A DNA stretch of 64,000 nt from NCBI RefSeq assembly GCF_023111095.1, contig NZ_JALGYW010000011.1, positions 1 through 64,000 of the forward strand, in the 5' to 3' direction. The position numbers and the translations under genes are program-made. The stretch is from Maribellus sp. YY47 (GTDB lineage: Bacteria > Bacteroidota > Bacteroidia > Bacteroidales > Prolixibacteraceae). The notes under the pieces were generated by a model. It saw only the letters and a list, made by a program, of their open reading frames with translations. It had not been told where the DNA came from and did no database searches. Each line of letters opens with the position of its first letter. Positions within the stretch are counted from its first letter, which is position 1. Shown here in pieces: positions 7,564 to 15,722 of the stretch.

Positions 7564-8864
7564 TACGAAAAGAAATAAACAGAATAAGCGAAGTTGGTAA
7601 GGCACTGATTTCGGTTGAAGGAAATCCCGGCGTGGCGCTCAACCACGTGGTAGAGCTGCTGGAGGCCGGAACCAACCAAAGCCTTTCGTTTGCCAAAGCG
7701 ATTAATATTACCGAAGACTCCACACGTTTCCAGGTGTTTAACGGAACACAGGGTTTGAGTACGCAAACCAAAATACGCATGCACGAGGTTCCGCTTACTG
7801 CAGGATTTTCGTACAACATGCTGGGTCGCAGTTTCGATGGAATTGGCAACGTTGCCGACGGTGGCCCTGAAATTATTTTCGAGAAACAAATTTCAACACG
7901 ATTGGATACCTTAAATCCAACGGTGCGTTTGGTTCCCAAGCAACCGCTATGGACAGGTATTCCGATGATCGATGTGTTTAATACACTGGTAAAATCGCAA
8001 AAGATTCCAATTTTTGCCGGTCCTACCGAGCCTTACAATCGTCTGCTTTCGCAGATTGCACAGGGCGCACAGGCCGACGTGATTATTTTCGCAGGTATCG
8101 GGCTGAAATTCGACGAGTACCATTACTTTAAAGAGCAGTTGTCGCAATCGGGAAATATCGATAAAACGATCATGTTTACCCACCTTGCCGGCGACTCTCA
8201 GATTAAAGGTTTAATGTTGCCCGATGTGGCTTTAAGTGTTTCGCGCGAATTTGCCGATCAGGGAAAAGATGTGCTGGTGCTGCTGACCGACATGACCAAC
8301 TGGTCGAATATTTTGCGTAACGTAGCCAACTACCAGGACCAGATTCCTTCGTTGCAGGGCTATCCCGGCTCCTTGTATTCCGAGCTGGCCAAACGTTACG
8401 AGGTGGCTGCCGACATTGAAGGCGCCGGTTCAATTACGATTATCGGGGCAACCACGCTGGAATCGCTGGAAGATCCGGTGCCCGACAATACCGGTTACAT
8501 TACCGAAGGACAGTTTTTCCTCGATAATGGCAAGCTGAAACTGGCCCGTTCGTTATCGCGCTTAAAACAACAGGTAAACGGCGATACCCGCAACGATCAC
8601 CGCCCGATTATGACTGCCATGGCCTCGTTGCTGGCCGATGCTGAAAAAGCTTACGAGGCAGCTGAAGTTGGTGCCGCAAACGATACATTCTCGCAAAAAC
8701 TGCTGCGGTACCGCGAAGATTTCATTGCTAACATGGAGGAACCGTTTGGAGAACCTATTGAGCTGGAAGCTGCATTGGACAAATGCTGGGATATTTTAAA
8801 GCGTCATTTTGAGCCAACCGAAACGGGGTTGAGTAAAAAACTGATCGGGCAATATTGGAATTAA
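7560..8864 (+). CDS. atpB: V-type ATP synthase subunit B (regulatory)
   Basis: The 434-residue non-catalytic subunit that alternates with A in the V1 head. It lacks a classical P-loop; at that place it has IPIFAGPTEPYNRLLSQIAQ. It keeps VLVLLTDMTNWSNILRNVAN and PGSLYSELAKRYE, hallmark B-subunit segments. The start codon overlaps the end of A, and subunit E begins 19 bases after the stop. Full length. Confidence 0.96.
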   Translation: MIRKEINRISEVGKALISVEGNPGVALNHVVELLEAGTNQSLSFAKAINITEDSTRFQVFNGTQGLSTQTKIRMHEVPLTAGFSYNMLGRSFDGIGNVADGGPEIIFEKQISTRLDTLNPTVRLVPKQPLWTGIPMIDVFNTLVKSQKIPIFAGPTEPYNRLLSQIAQGAQADVIIFAGIGLKFDEYHYFKEQLSQSGNIDKTIMFTHLAGDSQIKGLMLPDVALSVSREFADQGKDVLVLLTDMTNWSNILRNVANYQDQIPSLQGYPGSLYSELAKRYEVAADIEGAGSITIIGATTLESLEDPVPDNTGYITEGQFFLDNGKLKLARSLSRLKQQVNGDTRNDHRPIMTAMASLLADAEKAYEAAEVGAANDTFSQKLLRYREDFIANMEEPFGEPIELEAALDKCWDILKRHFEPTETGLSKKLIGQYWN

Positions 8865-8883
8865 CCACTAATCTGAAAAAGAG

Positions 8884-9489
8884 ATGAATCAAAATAGAGA
8901 AAATCTGGAAGGAATTGTTTCCAAACTAAAAGAACAGGGAATAAATGCCGGAGAACAGGAAAAACAACGCATCATTGAAAGCGCAAAGCAGGAAGCCGAA
9001 AAACTGATTGCCGAGGCAAAAGCTACCAGCAAATCGATAGTTGAAGAGGCCGAAGCAAAAGCTGCTCAAACTGAAAAAAATGCACAGAAAGCTATTGCAC
9101 AGGCATCGCGCGACATGGTGGAAGCCACAAAAATTTCGCTTTTAAACCACCTGAAAAAGGTGTTTGGGAAAGAATGCAAAACCTTATTCCGCCAGGAAGA
9201 ATACCTGAAAGAACTGTTGAAAGTGGTGATTGAATCGATTTCTGGGAAAAAATCGATTAAAGTACCGCCGGAGTTACAAAAGGAAATGGAAGCCTTTTTG
9301 ATACAAGAAGCCCTTCAGGAAGAAGTAACCTTGCAACCGCTTTCGGCAAGCAAAGCAAAAATAAAAGTAAAATCGACCGATAAAGACGGGATCAGCTTTG
9401 TGGTGAGCTCAAAAGAAATTGAGACCGGCCTGTTTTCGTTGCTGAATAAAGATTTGGTGGATCGTATCACTAAAAATCGGGAGGATTAA
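8884..9489 (+). CDS. atpE: V-type ATP synthase subunit E-like stalk protein
   Basis: 201 residues. The first 100 form a long, Ala/Glu/Lys-rich helix (NAGEQEKQRIIESAKQEAEK, then further heptads) ending in a small alpha/beta C-terminal domain. This is the plan of the peripheral-stalk E subunit, which holds the A3B3 head static. Sequence conservation in E is low, so the name rests on architecture and place in the operon. No separate G subunit gene is present, so the partner helix of the stalk is missing or supplied from elsewhere. The stop is two bases before the next start. Confidence 0.8.
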   Translation: MNQNRENLEGIVSKLKEQGINAGEQEKQRIIESAKQEAEKLIAEAKATSKSIVEEAEAKAAQTEKNAQKAIAQASRDMVEATKISLLNHLKKVFGKECKTLFRQEEYLKELLKVVIESISGKKSIKVPPELQKEMEAFLIQEALQEEVTLQPLSASKAKIKVKSTDKDGISFVVSSKEIETGLFSLLNKDLVDRITKNRED

Positions 9490-9491
9490 AT

Positions 9492-9989
9492 ATGTCAAAC
9501 ATGGTTTATCTTATGACCAGTTTGCCATCGTTGTCCTTTGATCAGGTACCGCCGATTACAATTGATGAATTTAACGATGAAGCCAAAAGCCAGCTGTCTG
9601 CGCGACATTTCAGGCTGCTGGAGTCGGTTGATATTCAGCAATTGAATACCGAAGTTGGGAAAAAAAGTATTGCCTCTTTCTTACAAACCATAAAAGAAGA
9701 TTTGGCTGAAGTTCGGAAAGCCAAAGTGCAAAACCGTCAGGCGCAACCTGTGCGTTTGCCCAAATCGGCACTTGTGGGAAACCCGCTCGAACGCGAAATT
9801 AAAATTTTGCAGTGGCAGTGGCAGGAACTTCTCGACATGGAGGCAGGAAAAACATTTACGCTCACCGAAGTTTTGGTGTACAAACTAAAACTACAAATTG
9901 TAAGCAGGCTGCATTCGTTTAACCAGAAAGAAGGCGCCAAAGTGCTGGCATCGATGGTAAATCCGGCAAAAAACAAGGAGGACAATTAA
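9492..9989 (+). CDS. DUF2764-type V-ATPase operon protein
   Basis: 165 residues, mostly helical. The start YLMTSLPSLSFDQVPPIT is typical of the DUF2764 proteins that sit in V-ATPase operons of Bacteroidota, Chlamydiae and spirochaetes. Those operons lack a recognisable subunit C (the d-type adaptor between the central stalk and membrane ring), and DUF2764 has been thought to fill such a place; that role is inference. It is tightly packed: two bases after E, and its TAA overlaps the ATG of D by one base. Confidence 0.75.
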   Translation: MSNMVYLMTSLPSLSFDQVPPITIDEFNDEAKSQLSARHFRLLESVDIQQLNTEVGKKSIASFLQTIKEDLAEVRKAKVQNRQAQPVRLPKSALVGNPLEREIKILQWQWQELLDMEAGKTFTLTEVLVYKLKLQIVSRLHSFNQKEGAKVLASMVNPAKNKEDN

Positions 9990-10597
9990 TGGCAGGTATA
10001 AAAATAAAATATACAAAAACCGAACGAGCCCGTCAGAAAAAAATTCTGAAGGTGTCGGAAAGGATGCTGCCCTTGTTTGAAGCGATGGAAAAGTCGTTAA
10101 TGGCAACCATAAACACCATCGCCGAACGGATTGAACAGATTCGTGAAGAGATTGAAAAAAACCGCTTGGCAGCAGAACCATGGACCGCCGTAATGAGCGA
10201 CTCGTGGATAAACATCGGTGAATTTATTTCGGTGAATAAGATTATTACCAAAACGGTTGATGTGGCCGGTGTTCGCGTTCAGCAATACGTAAATGTTGAT
10301 TTTAACGTGATGCCCATTCACGAAGACACTCCTTTGTGGGTTGACGATGCCATTGAACTGATGCAGGAACAGCTGCAATTGCTCGCCGAAATCGACTGTC
10401 TGAAAGAGCAAATCAATCTTTTGGAAGAAGAATTACTGGATGTGCGGGCGCGTGTAAAACTGTTTGAAAACCGGCGGATTCCGAATGCAAAACTGGCTAT
10501 TCGTAAGATTGGACAAAAGTTACAGGACGACGAACGCCTGACCATTGCAACCGCAAAGGTGGTAAAAACAAGCAAACAAAAGGAGGGCAAACTATGA
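9989..10597 (+). CDS. atpD: V-type ATP synthase subunit D (central rotor)
   Basis: 202 residues, largely two long helices (about 15-75 and 125-185) that form the coiled-coil rotor shaft turning inside the A3B3 head. The N-terminal KIKYTKTERARQKKILKVSE and C-terminal RVKLFENRRIPNAKLAIRKI match the D family, in which the latter motif is strongly conserved. Length is usual. The start overlaps the preceding stop and its own end overlaps the subunit I start (ATGA), so it is translationally coupled on both sides. A separate F subunit gene is not present in the operon. Confidence 0.92.
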   Translation: MAGIKIKYTKTERARQKKILKVSERMLPLFEAMEKSLMATINTIAERIEQIREEIEKNRLAAEPWTAVMSDSWINIGEFISVNKIITKTVDVAGVRVQQYVNVDFNVMPIHEDTPLWVDDAIELMQEQLQLLAEIDCLKEQINLLEEELLDVRARVKLFENRRIPNAKLAIRKIGQKLQDDERLTIATAKVVKTSKQKEGKL

Positions 10598-12429
10598 TAG
10601 CAGAAATGAAAAAGCTGATGCTGTTTATGCCCGACTCGGCTTCGGATATCGATGCCGAGCTAACTGCTTTGGGTGAACTTGGCGTGATCCATATTGCTCC
10701 GCTTCAGGCCGCGAAACACGAATCGATTGAACGGGTTGATGCGCGCATAAAGCAGCTGCAACAAGCCGTTGCCGTGCTCGATCGCTACGATGGCGAAAAG
10801 TACACCGGTGCCGGCGATGACGAAATTCCGGATTACTCCACACTCGAACGCGGGGCGGTTTTTCTGATGGAAAAGGTACTCGATGCCGAACACCATCGCC
10901 AGGAACTGGAAAACATAAAACTCAACCTGGCCGGCGATATCCAATGGTACGAACAATGGGGAAATATCTCCTTGCACGATATTAAAACACTCAACCAAAA
11001 AGGAATATGGCTAAAACCTTACTTACTCGACGACAAGTCGTTAAAACAAATTGCCAATCGTGACGACGTTCAGCATGTCGGGAAATTAAACGAATTGAAC
11101 CAGGTAATTTTCCTGGCAAAGGCTGCCGACGAAAGACTGCTGGATTTTCAGGAGCTTTCCTTTCCGCAGAATGAGCTGGAAAACGCCAGGGATTTATTGG
11201 CGGCAACCAACTCCAACCTGGAGACGAACCAGCAGTTTTTAATCCGTTTACACGAGCAAAAAGCTGTTTTGCACGAAGGATTGAAAGAACGCCTGCGTCG
11301 TTTTAATGTGCGGAATGTGCAGTTTGGCGGGTTGTCGGTGGATAAGCACGTGCGTTTCTGGAAAGGTTTTATTCCGCTCGACTATGTCGACAAGTTTATC
11401 GAAACGGCTGACAAACGCCACTGGGGTTACATTATTGAAGATCCGCTGCCCGAAGAAATGGAAGAGGTCCCGACCCTGGTGCGTACGCCCAAATGGGCAC
11501 AACGTATTCAGCCGGTAATGGATTTTATGGGCCTTGTTCCGGGCTACCAGGAAATGGATGTTTCCCGCGTATTCATGGTATTTTTTACCTTTTTTACAGG
11601 GATTCTTGTGGGCGATGCCGGCTACGGACTCGTGTTTTTACTGCTGACCTTTTTGGTGCACCGGAAGAAAAAATTCGCCAAACACATTGAGTTTGGCTTG
11701 ATTTATACCCTCTCGGTTTCCATTATGTTTTGGGGTGTGCTCACCGGAACCTATTTTGGCTCCGAAGCCATTGCCGAATTGCCGGTACTGCGTAGTTTAA
11801 AAATTGAAGCGCTGGCCAGTTTTGGCGGCGACAGTCTGATGGTACAAAAACTCATGTTTTTAATTGGAGCGGTACACCTTACCGTTGGCCATCTACAAGT
11901 GGCATGGAAATTTAGTAACAGTGTAAGAGCTCTGGCCCAATTGGGTTGGGTCGCCATTATCTGGGGATTGTTCCTTATTGTAACCCAAATGGTGCTGGGA
12001 ATTGAAGCCCCGCAGTTAATGCCCTGGCTGTTTGTTGGAGGCGCCGCGTTTGTTGCCTTGTTCTCCAAACCGGGAACAAGCTTGTTTAAAGGCATGCTTT
12101 CGTCTATCGGAAATTTGCCGCTAAGCATCATCAACGGTTTTTCCGACATTATTTCGTACATCCGGCTTTACGCGGTTGGTTTGTCAACCGTATTAATGGC
12201 AGCAAGTTTTAACCAAATGGCCATTGGCGATGGGATTACCACGGTAGTTTCCGGAATTGGCGCCGTGCTGGTGTTAATTTTAGGACACGGACTAAATATG
12301 ATTCTGGCGGCAATGGCCGTGCTGGTTCATGGCGTGCGTTTAAATATGCTTGAATACGCCGGACATGCCAATGTTGAATTTTCGGGAAATGAATACAAAC
12401 CCTTCGATTTGAAGGAAAATAAACAATAA
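10594..12429 (+). CDS. atpI: V-type ATP synthase subunit I (membrane stator, a-type)
   Basis: 611 residues. The cytoplasmic N-terminal half (about 1-325) is helical and contacts the stalks. The C-terminal half has about eight membrane helices and carries the ion half-channels against the K ring. It retains YQEMDVSRVFMVFFTFFTG, GDAGYGLVFL, SYIRLYAVGLS (with the essential ring-facing Arg) and LVHGVRLNMLEYAGHAN, all family signatures. It is slightly shorter than many bacterial I subunits (about 640-660). It overlaps D by 4 bases; K follows 22 bases on. Confidence 0.95.
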   Translation: MIAEMKKLMLFMPDSASDIDAELTALGELGVIHIAPLQAAKHESIERVDARIKQLQQAVAVLDRYDGEKYTGAGDDEIPDYSTLERGAVFLMEKVLDAEHHRQELENIKLNLAGDIQWYEQWGNISLHDIKTLNQKGIWLKPYLLDDKSLKQIANRDDVQHVGKLNELNQVIFLAKAADERLLDFQELSFPQNELENARDLLAATNSNLETNQQFLIRLHEQKAVLHEGLKERLRRFNVRNVQFGGLSVDKHVRFWKGFIPLDYVDKFIETADKRHWGYIIEDPLPEEMEEVPTLVRTPKWAQRIQPVMDFMGLVPGYQEMDVSRVFMVFFTFFTGILVGDAGYGLVFLLLTFLVHRKKKFAKHIEFGLIYTLSVSIMFWGVLTGTYFGSEAIAELPVLRSLKIEALASFGGDSLMVQKLMFLIGAVHLTVGHLQVAWKFSNSVRALAQLGWVAIIWGLFLIVTQMVLGIEAPQLMPWLFVGGAAFVALFSKPGTSLFKGMLSSIGNLPLSIINGFSDIISYIRLYAVGLSTVLMAASFNQMAIGDGITTVVSGIGAVLVLILGHGLNMILAAMAVLVHGVRLNMLEYAGHANVEFSGNEYKPFDLKENKQ

Positions 12430-12451
12430 AAATTTTTAAAACAGTATAAAA

Positions 12452-12925
12452 ATGACTTTGACAACAATTTTAGCAACAACAGTTACAGGCTTTGGCGGAC
12501 ATGCCATTGCACTCGGAATCGCAGGTGTAGGTTCGGCAATTGGAACCGGTATTGCAGGCATGGGAGCTCTGGGGCTTTGGAAACAATCAATCAGAGACAA
12601 GAAAAAACTTCCTTCGCTGGCACTGGCAATGGTAGGTATGCCTTTAAGCCAGGTAATTTACGGGATGATTTTTATGAATTCGATGATTGGCGCTAACCTT
12701 AGCCCCGACAGTTATCCCAACCAAATGATCTGGGCGTTTTTTGTGGGCATCGCCATAGCAGCCTCTGCCATTATGCAGGGAAAAGTGGGTGCCGCTGCTT
12801 GTGCCAACCTTGCGGTTGACGACAAACAAGGCTCGGGTATGTACATCGCCGCTATGGGTATCATCGAAACGGTTGCACTTCTTGCCATGGTATTTGGGAT
12901 GGGAGGCATTCCGAGCGCTTCATAA
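12452..12925 (+). CDS. atpK: V-type ATP synthase subunit K (rotor ring proteolipid)
   Basis: 157 residues with four membrane helices, i.e. two fused hairpins as in NtpK. The second hairpin carries the essential carboxylate (Glu139 in GIIETVALL). The first hairpin has Ser66-Gln67 in PLSQVIYG instead of a second carboxylate, and Gln109 lies in AIMQGKVG. These positions match the Thr64/Gln65/Gln110/Glu139 Na+ ligands of the Enterococcus hirae ring (recalled knowledge), so a sodium-translocating enzyme is inferred. It is the last gene of the operon; a strong terminator follows 24 bases after the stop. Confidence 0.95.
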   Translation: MTLTTILATTVTGFGGHAIALGIAGVGSAIGTGIAGMGALGLWKQSIRDKKKLPSLALAMVGMPLSQVIYGMIFMNSMIGANLSPDSYPNQMIWAFFVGIAIAASAIMQGKVGAAACANLAVDDKQGSGMYIAAMGIIETVALLAMVFGMGGIPSAS

Positions 12926-12948
12926 GCCGCGTTGAACTAAAAAAATAC

Positions 12949-12978
12949 TCCCCCGCTGGTTTTCGGCGGGGGATTTTT
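12949..12978 (+). terminator. Terminator of the V-ATPase operon
   Basis: Perfect 8-bp stem TCCCCCGC/GCGGGGGA with a 9-base loop, followed by TTTTT. It is rho-independent in form, and the position right after subunit K fits the operon end. Confidence 0.92.
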
Positions 12979-13031
12979 AATTTTGGCTGACCATTTTACT
13001 TTCTTCGAAATCGTTTAAAACCGAGCACAGC

Positions 13032-13060
13032 TTGTATCTAATTACAATTGAATATCTTTA
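13032..13060 (+). promoter_or_regulatory. Predicted promoter of the histidine kinase gene
   Basis: TTG (13032-13034), then 18 bases, then TATCTTTA (13053-13060). This is one base off the Bacteroidota -7 consensus TAnnTTTG, with the usual spacing from a -33 TTG. It predicts a start of transcription near 13067 and so supports the ATG at 13087 over the TTG at 13048. Confidence 0.5.
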
Positions 13061-13086
13061 GCAAAAGAAATCAGTGGAATTACAAA

Positions 13087-14325
13087 ATGAGTCTAAAAAT
13101 TGTTTTCAGAGGGAAAGTATTATTGGCAATCGTAATTTTTACTACAGTTACCTGTACCGGTATTATTTACACCTCCATAAAAAGTTTAAAACTCGACCGT
13201 GAACACATTTTGCTTCTGCAACTTTCTAAAAACATCGACCTCGAAATATCGCATAGCCGAATCGCTTTAAACGATTACTTTCTGTTTAACGATTCTTCAA
13301 AAAACACAACAGTCTTACCATTCTTTACAAACACCAATCAGTCGATTGCCTCGCTCGATTCGCTTCTCGAAACAAAATATCAAGGCAATTCCGAATTTGA
13401 TCTTCAGAAATCGCTTGAGCAGGTTGCCAGCCAGGTAAATGCGTTACAGCGGAAGATTATAGCAGTGTTTCAGAAAAATACCAGCCTTTACGACGTTGCC
13501 GTTTTAACACATTACCGGCAGTTTCAGGTGGCTTATCAAGAATTAGACAAAAAAATTGCCCAATACATCCTGCACGAAAATATTAAATTTAAACAACGGG
13601 TGGCTGCGCTTGTGCTTCTAACTTTTTTCCTGCTTTTATTTTGTATACTACTGATATATCGGATAATAAATTCATATAATGCCATCGAAAAGCTACAGGC
13701 TCTCCGGGTTCTTGAAGTGGAATACAAAGAACGTAAACGAATAGCAGCCGATTTACATGATGGACTGGGATCGATTTTGTCGAGCATTGCTCTTTTTATC
13801 AAATTAATCGAAAAAGATTGCAGCGATAAAGCCGAAAACAAAAGCCTGCTTCAGGTGAAAGAGCTATCGGGAATCGCTTTAGAAAACCTTGAAGCTACTA
13901 TCAACAACCTAAATCCATCCATTTTAAATAAATACGGCTTAATAAAATCGCTGGAAATAATATGCGATAAAATAAATGATATTGGAAAAGTTACCTGTAC
14001 GGTAAACTCTGCAAATTCGGAGATGAAACTGGATCCCAATATGGAACTAAACATTTACCGCATTTGTAATGAATTAATTAACAACACGCTGAAACACGCC
14101 GACGCATCTAAGTTATACCTCGACATTCAACAAATTAAAAAGACAGTAACCATTCTCTATCGGGATAACGGGAAAGGATTTAATCCTGATCTTATTTATA
14201 CATCCGACGAAGAGAAAATGGGACTACGCAATATTATCAATCGTATAGAGTCGTTTGGCGGCAAATACGAGATCAACAGCGGAGAAGGCAAGGGTGTTGA
14301 GATTATTCTAAGTTTCAATATTTAA
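13087..14325 (+). CDS. Membrane histidine kinase, NarX/DesK type
   Basis: 412 residues. The N-terminal membrane helix (about 8-30) and a second one (about 170-192) frame a mostly helical sensor region of about 140 residues outside the membrane. A HisKA_3 dimerisation domain follows, with the phospho-acceptor in DLHDGLGS (His224). The HATPase domain has the N box NELINNTLKHA, the G1 box DNGKGF, and GLRNIINRIESFGG. It phosphorylates the response regulator whose gene starts 10 bases downstream. The signal is unknown. A TTG start at 13048 would add 13 residues but overlaps the predicted promoter. Confidence 0.9.
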   Translation: MSLKIVFRGKVLLAIVIFTTVTCTGIIYTSIKSLKLDREHILLLQLSKNIDLEISHSRIALNDYFLFNDSSKNTTVLPFFTNTNQSIASLDSLLETKYQGNSEFDLQKSLEQVASQVNALQRKIIAVFQKNTSLYDVAVLTHYRQFQVAYQELDKKIAQYILHENIKFKQRVAALVLLTFFLLLFCILLIYRIINSYNAIEKLQALRVLEVEYKERKRIAADLHDGLGSILSSIALFIKLIEKDCSDKAENKSLLQVKELSGIALENLEATINNLNPSILNKYGLIKSLEIICDKINDIGKVTCTVNSANSEMKLDPNMELNIYRICNELINNTLKHADASKLYLDIQQIKKTVTILYRDNGKGFNPDLIYTSDEEKMGLRNIINRIESFGGKYEINSGEGKGVEIILSFNI

Positions 14326-14334
14326 GGCACTACC

Positions 14335-14988
14335 ATGAAAAAAACAACCATAATTATTGTTGACGACCATAAAATATTCCGGGTTGGGTTAATGATGCTG
14401 TTAAGCAATTTCGATTTTGTATCCGTAATGGGAGAAGCATCGAATGGAGAGGAGTTTTTGGAACTGATTGACAAAGAAGCGCCCGATATTGTTTTGATGG
14501 ACATTAATATGCCCAAAATGAACGGCATTGAAGCCACCAAACAGGCATTGAAAAAGTATCCTGATCTAAAAATAATTGCGCTAACTTCTTTTGCCGACGA
14601 CGAATACATCGAACAAATGCTATCGGCCGGGGTGGAAGGTTACATGCTAAAACGCTCTGACATTGAAGACTTTGAAAAGGCGATAAAAAAAGTGGCAGCA
14701 GGTGGAAGTTTCTTTTCTGCCGAAATTATAAAAGTGATCTCCCGCAATCTGAATAAAGACAAAGAGCGTAAAACCGGAGAGCAAATACTTGCCAGGTTTA
14801 CCTCTCGCGAAAAAGAAATTTTAAACCTGATTTGTAATGGGCTAAACAACGAGCAAATTGCCGAATTAATCCACTTAAGTCCGAAAACGGTGGAGAAACA
14901 TAAAAGCAACTTATTCCAAAAAACAGAGACCTTTAACACCGTTAACCTCGTTATTTATGCGTTTAAAAATCAACTTATTTCGCTCTAA
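14335..14988 (+). CDS. NarL/LuxR-type response regulator
   Basis: 217 residues. The receiver domain (1-120) has the phospho-acceptor Asp56 in VLMDINMPKM, the switch Thr/Ser in IALTSFADD and Lys in MLKRSD. A LuxR-type helix-turn-helix lies at about 150-212 (TSREKEILNLICNGLNNEQI, then SPKTVEKHKSNL). It is the partner of the kinase 10 bases upstream. Such regulators bind DNA as dimers. Candidate targets in the window are the repeat block just downstream (15033) and the dyads at 3741, but neither link is shown by sequence alone. Confidence 0.93.
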   Translation: MKKTTIIIVDDHKIFRVGLMMLLSNFDFVSVMGEASNGEEFLELIDKEAPDIVLMDINMPKMNGIEATKQALKKYPDLKIIALTSFADDEYIEQMLSAGVEGYMLKRSDIEDFEKAIKKVAAGGSFFSAEIIKVISRNLNKDKERKTGEQILARFTSREKEILNLICNGLNNEQIAELIHLSPKTVEKHKSNLFQKTETFNTVNLVIYAFKNQLISL

Positions 14989-15032
14989 CCAAAGCTGAAT
15001 TACCCGCAGGCACACTCCCTTTCAGGCACTTA

Positions 15033-15090
15033 GAATGAACATGATTTAACAGGAAGCTCTGGGATTTAACATTCATATTCCCGAACTTTG
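15033..15090 (+). promoter_or_regulatory. Duplicated promoter block, copy B
   Basis: GAATGAACATGATTTAAC, 12 bases, then GATTTAAC again (15043-15050 and 15063-15070), and after 12 more bases GAACTTTG (15083-15090), one base off the -7 consensus. Start of transcription would be near 15097, giving a 12-base leader to the ATG at 15109. The same layout occurs at 2314. Eight-base direct repeats spaced by 12 resemble LytTR-type sites in geometry; the actual regulator is unknown. Confidence 0.55.
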
Positions 15091-15108
15091 TTGTAATCAG
15101 TTCAGGCT

Positions 15109-15717
15109 ATGAAGAAACTTTTTACCATACTATTGCTTTTCAATTGCCTGACATTGGCAGCGCAGCATGAAAAGTTCCTCGTACAAGGGAAAATAGTAGA
15201 CGAAACCGGAGAATCGCTGCCCGATGTGTACATCATCAACTTAAGTACCCATGAAAGGGACATCAGCCGCGATAACGGAATTTTTGCCCTGTGGGTCTCC
15301 CCTTCCGATTCATTGTTGTTTTCCCACATTTCATTTTACCGAAAGGTGCTGAAAGTGTCTTCAATTATGATCAATCCGATCGTAAAAATGGAATCAGAGC
15401 AGATCGGGATGAAAGAAATTGTGGTGAGCCCAAACCGAAAAACAGATATGGACCGGGCAAAGGAAAATATGTCGTTTTTAAATGAATATGAAGTTCCACC
15501 CTTCGAGAAAATCAGGCCCGACGAAAACAATCCGGTGACCATCATAATGACTCAAAACAACCAAACACTGCGTGTTGAGGCAGCTTCGGTTAGTCTCTTT
15601 CGGTTTTCACCATCCGACGTTATGGGAAAAATGATTCTTCGCTCCAAAAACAAACGGGCAAGTGATTATGATTATACCCGAAAAGTGAAGCACCCCGAAG
15701 AAAATAAGACAAAATAA
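15109..15717 (+). CDS. Secreted carboxypeptidase-regulatory-like domain protein
   Basis: 202 residues. Signal peptide of about 18 residues (MKKLFTILLLFNCLTLAAQ). Residues 24-100 form a carboxypeptidase D regulatory-like beta-sandwich (VQGKIVDETGESLPDVYIIN), the domain that starts many TonB-dependent receptors, but no plug or barrel follows. The C-terminal half (EIVVSPNRKTDMDRAKENMS onward) is not recognised. Likely periplasmic or anchored at the outer membrane; role unknown. It follows the two-component pair by 120 bases and has its own predicted promoter, so control by that system is plausible. It is convergent with the PorE-like gene, five bases away. Confidence 0.7.
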   Translation: MKKLFTILLLFNCLTLAAQHEKFLVQGKIVDETGESLPDVYIINLSTHERDISRDNGIFALWVSPSDSLLFSHISFYRKVLKVSSIMINPIVKMESEQIGMKEIVVSPNRKTDMDRAKENMSFLNEYEVPPFEKIRPDENNPVTIIMTQNNQTLRVEAASVSLFRFSPSDVMGKMILRSKNKRASDYDYTRKVKHPEENKTK

Positions 15718-15722
15718 ACCCT

